DNA of 64,000 bases from Apis mellifera (lineage: Eukaryota; Arthropoda; Insecta; Hymenoptera; Apidae): the NCBI RefSeq assembly GCF_003254395.2, contig NC_037650.1, positions 4,213,001 to 4,277,000 of the forward strand, read 5' to 3'. The stretch's first letter is position 1; each line of letters starts with the position of its first letter. Below are positions 58,083-64,000 of the stretch, piece by piece. The notes below the pieces were generated by a model. The model searched no databases, had not been told where the DNA came from, and worked only from the letters and a program-made list of their open reading frames with translations. The position numbers were made by a program, and so were the translations under genes.

Positions 58083-58240
58083 AACGGAAACACCGTGCAC
58101 CGAAGCGTCACGCGAAGCTGCCCCAGCCCAGAACCAGTTATGAACATATGATTAAGCTCGTTTTAATAAGTTTTTATGTAGATCTTACGCGTAAGGATGT
58201 ATGATAAAAGTAAGTGTTGAATAAACGAGATACGTTGAGA
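58083..58240 (+). CDS. Possible plus-strand terminal exon with polyadenylation signal
   Basis: A strong acceptor, GGTGCTTTTTTTTGTTTTAG (AG at 58081-58082), opens an exon with an AATAAA at 58220-58225. All three frames end inside. Frame 1 reads NGNTVHRSVTRSCPSPEPV and stops at 58149. Frame 2 stops at 58141. Frame 3 (RKHRAPKRHAKLPQPRTSYE, then HMIKLVLISF) runs to a TGA near 58202. Frame 3 is the one reached in phase from the 53179-53305 exon. A gtaagt at about 58210 could alternatively make this an internal exon. No downstream GT-rich element is obvious. Not recognised. Confidence 0.35.
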
Positions 58241-58647
58241 CAGGAGGCGGCCAGTTATTTCCCGTTCTCTCTTTCTTTCTCTCTCTCTCTTTTTCTTTCT
58301 CTCTTCGCGGCCACGAATAATCGTTCAACAAAACAAAGTAAGCAAGATGGAACAAGGTAGTTCGATTATTCGAGGAATCAATGAAGATCGTTCCTCTCCC
58401 TTCCATCCTCCTTCTCCATTTTTCGAGACGCTCCAAGTTCGGTTCACCATTTTCGAGGCGTTTCCCTCGAAAGACAAACACGGAGGGAAGCGGACACAAA
58501 TATAGACAGTGGTATAGGCGTAGACGCAGGCACAGCGCGGAACGAGCGGAGAAGAAGCCGTCTTCGCCATCCGAGTCGTAACCCTGGCGACGAGACACCC
58601 TGGCCATCCTTCGTTCTCCGAGTTCCTCTCCTACAGGGATGAGCAAA

Positions 58648-58694
58648 CTCTCTCTCTCTCCCTCTTTCTCTCTCTCTCTCTCGCTCTCTCTCTC
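58648..58694 (+). repeat. (CT)n tract
   Basis: About 45 bp of CT with CCC and GCT interruptions. Confidence 0.9.
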
Positions 58695-59489
58695 CCCCCG
58701 CGGTGTAACCCACCCTCGGCGGATGGCAAGTTGCAAGGACGAGGGTTGCCGGCGAGGTCTCGCCTGATTGGCGGCCGTGGACTATCGACCAACCCGCGAC
58801 CGGCCCTTTGTTTTAGCCACCACCCTTCGTTATATCGAAGGTACCCGAACCCGAGAACCCGAGCAAGATGAGCACTCTCTCGTGAACAGATTTCTTTTAC
58901 TGGTTACGCTCAGGGAAAAATCTACAACGACCTGGACGGAGGAGGTTTTTTTCCACCCTTTCGAGTATTTTTTACCAGACAGATATCTAATCGTCGAGTA
59001 GAATAATTGGCCAGGATCGAAGAAGCGTTTTTAGAATTAGAATTCGATCCGATCTATTTCCGTAGTTGGAGAGAAGTTCGGTTTCTGAAAGTAAGAAAAG
59101 AAATATCAATATATATAAAAAAATAAAGAATGAAACGAATGCAATAAATAATCCCGGATTAAGATTAAGAGAAGGGAAGAGTACGAAGAGAGTAAAAGCG
59201 CGTGCGTAAGTCGAAGTTGACGAGTAGGGAGGGTGTGCGTGACGATAAAAAAAAAAGAAAGAAAGAAAGACAAGAGATTTTTCCAGCGACATTAAGGAAT
59301 GATTAAAGAATCATTAGGAGCGTAGTTAGAGCAACGAAATCTTCATTCTTCCCTCCATCCCTCTCCAATTACGGAGGCGTCGATGCGCTCTCACCCCCTC
59401 GCTGTCGCTGACCAGCATTCCTCGGAGTCCCCATTTTTTTAATTAATAGAGCGTGCTACAACGAGCCGGGGATGCCTACCGGGTATACC

Positions 59490-59529
59490 GCACACACACC
59501 CACCCACACCCACCCACACACACACACAC
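59490..59529 (+). repeat. CACC/CA tract
   Basis: CA and CACCC units ending in ACGCGTG. On minus it is a GGGTGTG array. Confidence 0.9.
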
Positions 59530-62500
59530 GCGTGTATACATCGGCGTACGCACGAAGATAGACGAGAAAGCGCAGCCGCGCGTCGAGCAGTTTTCAACGT
59601 CGGTGTTTGTCTTCGCGTTACCAACACTGGGACAATCGAGTCGTCGTCCATCGTCGTAGTCGTCTGTTGGCGCGCGAAGAGAGGGGGTGGTGCGATTCGA
59701 ATTGAAGCAAGAGGGAAGAGAGGAGAAGGAAGAGGTACAACGAGAGCTGCAGGCAGGGAGAAAGGGGTGGGCCGCCAAGGGTTTTAATGAGGATGAGCGA
59801 GATAAACCCACCTCCGGCTCCGTTTCGCTTCCCATCCATCTCCACCACCTTCTCCTCCACCTTTCTTTCTCTCACACCTTTCCTTTACACCCTTCTTCCT
59901 CGTCCACCTTCTCGTCTCTCTTCTCCTTCCTTTCCTCCGCTTTCTTCTAACCGTAACGTTTCCTCTAAATTTATCCTTCCTATAGAATGGAAGAATTTTT
60001 TATTTTTATTTTATAGATAAATATATATATATGCGTTATATAATTATTTAATTAGACTGGAGCAAAAAGAGAGGAAGATCCAGGTATTATTTATTCACAC
60101 GATTCTTCGAACAGACATATTTTTACGTCGCCAACTGCAATTATCGATTAATAAACATCGAAACGATGCATCGATTCGTCGGTTTAATTAATTTCGAATT
60201 AAAATCGATCTGGCCGATTTTGGAGTAAAGCCGACGCAGCAATGATTTGCAGCGAGCGCGTATTTAAGCCGAGATATCACGTATCTCCCATTCTTCCCCT
60301 CCCCCTCGATATTAATATTTCCATCGATACTTATATTTCCATTGTCCTGTAACAAAGGAAAGTCGTATTATATTTTGCCCGTGTCGTTATTTTCCGTCAA
60401 AGTTATTTTCCGGCTGTCAAGGGGTGCTGCCTACGTCAACGTTCACCAGTCGTATAAATTTCTTGTCTTCGTTGTCCACTGTGCTCGATGGTACTTTTTC
60501 CGCTTCGTCTCGCGAAATTCCAAGTATCTCGAACGTGACTGAAAAAAAGAAAAAAAGAAAAAGAAAAACTCGTAGCTTCGTAGCAAACGTTTAACTTGTC
60601 CAACTTTTTCCAATGTTAATTGACGGAAGGAGAGAAAGGGAGGGGGATGAGGGAGACGTCGTCGTTTTGCGTTTGCGGGAAAAGAATCTATTACGTTGCG
60701 GTATACAATCGATACACGTCGAAACTCGTGTACCATCTCGCGTTAATTAGGGGATACGATCAATAATTTAGCAGGCATTCTTCCCGAGACGCGCGACTCA
60801 CAGCGACTCGAATAATTTAAAAAAGGAAAGAAGGAAACGGAAAAGAAAAAAAAAGAAAGGAAAGAAGGACGGGACGAAACGCATCGTGTGCATCATCGTT
60901 GCGCGAACTTTAATTAACGCGTGTGGCCGGAACATGATCGTGGACCAGCCATCATCCTCGTCACGCTTTCCTCTTACCACGGCGTCGAAATGATCGAAGA
61001 ATTGTCAGATCGTAAAAAGGGTCGGAGCCGATCACGCGTCACGTCCTCGCCGCGTGTCTAATGAAATGAATCGACCGGGTGGCATTACACGCGCGATTTT
61101 GTGTCCCGTCGAAATCACTTTCTATCTTCGCCAATAAGATTCCCTCCTCCTCCTCTCTCTTTCTCTTTTTCTCTCGCTTCGTCTAAGGGAATGACTATAG
61201 CAATAAATTGTTTCATTTCATTCAAAAAGAACGATCCATCCAATTTTAATAATTCGATTTATAAGAAAGTTGAAAAATTGTTGCCTCGCTTTTTCCCCCG
61301 ATATTAAACCTATGAAGTTAGAATTTTTTTCTCGTCGACAGGTGTCAAAATTGTTCAACAACGTAACAAGACGAGATATCGATTAATCTTTAATCGATCA
61401 ATCGTTAAAAGTATATATCGAAAGATCTATACACGTTGGTACAGATACGTTGTAACGCGCAAAGTATTGTTGGCGTAGACGAGAAGAATGAATAGAAAGA
61501 GAGAGAGAGAGCGGGCGAAAAGAACGCCTTGGAGCGAAACTGACTGTCAATCAAACCCTCTCTCCCTTGCCAAATTACTGTCAAACGCAATTAGAATTGA
61601 CATGGTGAGCCACAACTCGGGATCGCGAGGCAAACCCCTCGCTAACGATTTCAACCCCGGGGCCTATCTCCTCGCTATTTTCTCTCCCGCCACTAATTAA
61701 TACACCTCTCTCGCGCGTGTACGTCAATTTTACCGCAACTTTCACTTTGCCTCTGCCTCGCCCTCCTCCCTCCTTCCGCCAACGTTTGCCCTCCCCCTTC
61801 CCATCCATCTTCTTCCCAAACGAATGAAATTTTTCCCTTTACCCACCACGAAGACGATACCACCGCCTACCTACCTCTCTTCTTCAAACGTTGAAAAATA
61901 TCCGGTAAAAGGAACACGCGTATATATAAATCGTGTGGCGAAAATAAATAAGCGTATATCCAGGATTAACGATCTCCCCTTTGTACATGTGTGTGCGCGC
62001 GTGTATGTATAACAAAATATTCGGTTTTGTCGCGTAAAATCAAGTATTGAAAATCCAGTTTGGTGGCCGGCAGAGAAGTTTGCGGAGAGGACGGCAGAGG
62101 ACAGAGAAATAGAGAAACCAGTCTGCGCGCTCGAAGAATACTGAATGTCGAGTGTTATTAATGCACGTGTCTAACGGCACTCCTGTCCGCGTGGTCGTTT
62201 TGCAATCACTGTTGATACTCGACGGTCTGTCGCACCGACACCGAAAGGGAGGAGAGAGGGGGAGGGAAAAAAAAAAAAAAAACTGTACCCTTCTCTCCAT
62301 CAAACGCGTTCTACGAACCTGGTCGAAATATGATCGACATTCATTAATCTCGAATCGTTCCCATTCACCCCCTCCCCCCTCCGTAACGAGTTCACCTTTC
62401 GCGCACAAAGGAGTAGCAACCCTCGACGTCGCGGATTCACGGAGCGCGATTAAACCATCGCGTCTTCGACAATTTCGACGAGATCGCAAGACGACTCTCG

Positions 62501-64000
62501 ACCCCGCCTTTGTTCGCGTTTTATACACGCGCACATACATATATACCTGGATTTACACGGATAAAAGTTTAAGGGTTGCCGTTTCGTTAGGAAAGAAGGG
62601 GGAGGGAAAGAAAAAAATCTCGATCCATTCGTTCCGTTTTCGCGCCACCTCGATCCTCGCGTCCTTGCCACTTTTTTATTCGAACGGAACGGGGCGCAGA
62701 GGCGATGATATATATTAAAGAGATGCTTTTCGGCAATAAACAATCGGCCGCAGGCAGTTAGCAGGAGCATTAGGGTGAATTATTCCGGCCACCCAGCGTA
62801 AAAAGTCTCATGAATCACGGGAATCATGGGCTTTTTGCCCCTCGTTCCCGGCATAGGATCTTGTTTCTCGCCGTGTGGAAGCGTCCAGACTACTACGTCT
62901 TCATTTTGTAGACACGACAATCTCGTATATCTCTTTCTCTCTCTCTCTATGCGTCCCTCGACCAATCCTCGAGACCGATTAACTGCTATCCCTCTTCCTC
63001 GTCGTAATCCGGGTTTGTCGAAAAATATGACAGCGAAGCGATTACTATCGCCCATCGATCGATCGATTTGGCCTCTTCGAAGCCCCATTCCTCGAAAGCA
63101 ATTGAGAGATCGTTGCGAGATCGCGGCGAGAGAGGGGAGGAAGGCGTACATCCACTCGCGAAAGACGAAGACAGAAGAGATGTACGTACGTGGACACGAT
63201 GGAATAGGAGGAGGAGGCATCGTTCATTCGAATTACCCGGAGACGGTTCTTTTTCATTACGGTAAGAGCCGATTGCATTTTTTTACGTCCCTCTGCGGCA
63301 AGATGAGGGGGCGGGGTGGAGGAGGGGTGTCCAATCCGGAGAATCATGTGGAAAGAGGGCCATCTAATCACTGGTGTTCCCGGCAATCGTGTCCTGCGTC
63401 CGCCTCCCTCGGCTTCCACCACGGCTTCGCGACCCCTCTTCGCATCTTGGACGCAATCCTGGCACAGAAAAGGAAGGAGAGGAGAGGAACGGCGGAAAGG
63501 GAGATGTCCCTTCTATTCGAGGGCCGTAGGGACACCATCTCCTCCATTTCTTTCCCTTCCTTTTTTTACACTTCTTCTTTCTCTCTTCTCTCCTCCCTCT
63601 TCTTTTCTCCTCTTCACGAGAGATCGCCCCCATCTCCCAGGATAGCGAGATCCCCTTCGATCGGCCAGCTTCGCAACCTTCGGCCAGCGTAATTAAACCT
63701 CGATTGAAAATTAATCATCGCGGATCGATTCCGTTCGCGGATCGTGAACTCGCGAACGGAGAAAGAGTTGGGGTCCGAAGATTGAGGCTAAGGGGAAGAG
63801 GAAGGAGGCATCTTTTGATGTAACCGCGCATTTTCTTCCCTCCTCCCCTCGTCGTACTTTCTCCGTTATAAGCTCCTTATGCTAATTATCTCGCGGCCGT
63901 AGAATCATTATTTTCGCGTCCCCATCGAATCGTGGGTTTCCCTGCGATCTCCTTCGCTACGTGCCAATCTTTTTTCAACTTACTCCTCCTCCTCCTCATC

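Larger units (their letters stand above)
58241..64000. other. Non-coding block
   Basis: No supported gene. It contains CT tracts (58648-58694), a CACC/CA tract (59490-59529), pyrimidine-rich DNA (59820-59945), a GA tract (about 61495-61512) and a poly-A run (about 62268-62282). The longest open frame in the window, 288 codons from an ATG at 62826 to 63692, lies here with a donor-like TTACG/gtaaga inside it (GT near 63262). Unbiased codons, Arg/Ser/Pro/Gly excess and simultaneous open frames on minus argue that it is chance. Confidence 0.55.

Noticed and set aside
62826..63692. 288-codon plus frame, the longest in the window
   Set aside because: Codons are unbiased, composition is Arg/Ser/Pro/Gly-heavy, several minus frames are open across the same bases, and no acceptor or promoter fits. 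Low stop density in CpG-rich DNA explains it.
1..64000. Transposon ends, CRISPR arrays, operons, phage or defence islands
   Set aside because: No transposase, reverse transcriptase or terminal inverted repeats with target duplications were seen. Intron-type splice signals and microsatellites show animal nuclear DNA.

Overview
The window is 64 kb of eukaryotic, animal-like nuclear DNA that is almost entirely non-coding. CpG-containing words are abundant (tcga, cgcg, gatcgatc), GA/CT, TA/CA, GATC and triplet microsatellites recur every few kilobases, compositional patches are sharp, and the only convincing gene pieces are short exons with consensus GT/AG splice sites. I read this as an insect, most likely a hymenopteran and perhaps a bee; that is an inference from sequence style, since no protein here was recognised. 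I found no long intact gene, tRNA, rRNA, CRISPR array, prokaryotic operon or recognisable transposon. Nearly all long open frames are chance products of low stop density in CpG-rich or polypyrimidine DNA.

Layout. 1-7 kb: non-coding, with a pair of CRE-like sites (2.5 kb) and two diverged local duplications (3.1/3.5 kb and 4.7/5.3 kb). 7-9.2 kb: a possible coding exon (7154-7359) and a dense cluster of splice-like signals (8.96-9.14 kb). 9.2-17 kb: microsatellites only. 17-19.4 kb: an AT-rich island holding a degenerate tandem repeat of about 155-170 bp, paired into units of about 310-370 bp, in which one frame stays nearly free of stops. 19.4-26 kb: a TTCCAC hexamer array, a perfect 12-bp hairpin and other palindromes. 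26.3 kb: a 66-nt plus-strand exon. 33.45 kb: a possible 33-nt plus-strand microexon. 40.6-45.9 kb: the best gene in the window, on the minus strand. Its terminal exon ends in a stop codon followed by two AATAAA signals, and two candidate upstream exons join it in compatible phase. 52.15-52.55 kb: a near-identical 205-bp tandem duplication. 53.2 and 58.1 kb: a 127-nt plus-strand exon and a possible terminal exon with AATAAA, compatible in phase. 58.3-64 kb: microsatellites and no supported gene.

Interpretation. The plus-strand pieces at 26.3, 33.45, 53.2 and 58.1 kb are too sparse to assemble into one protein. They could be alternative or 5' exons of a large, intron-rich gene, or exons of a long non-coding RNA. 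The minus-strand gene at 40.6-45.9 kb would lie inside or between them. It appears to encode a small protein of unknown function ending in KNFGKFWGNYDD. No previously undescribed molecular system is evident. The items most worth checking are the minus-strand gene, the AT-rich repeat with its persistent open frame, and the plus-strand micro-exons.
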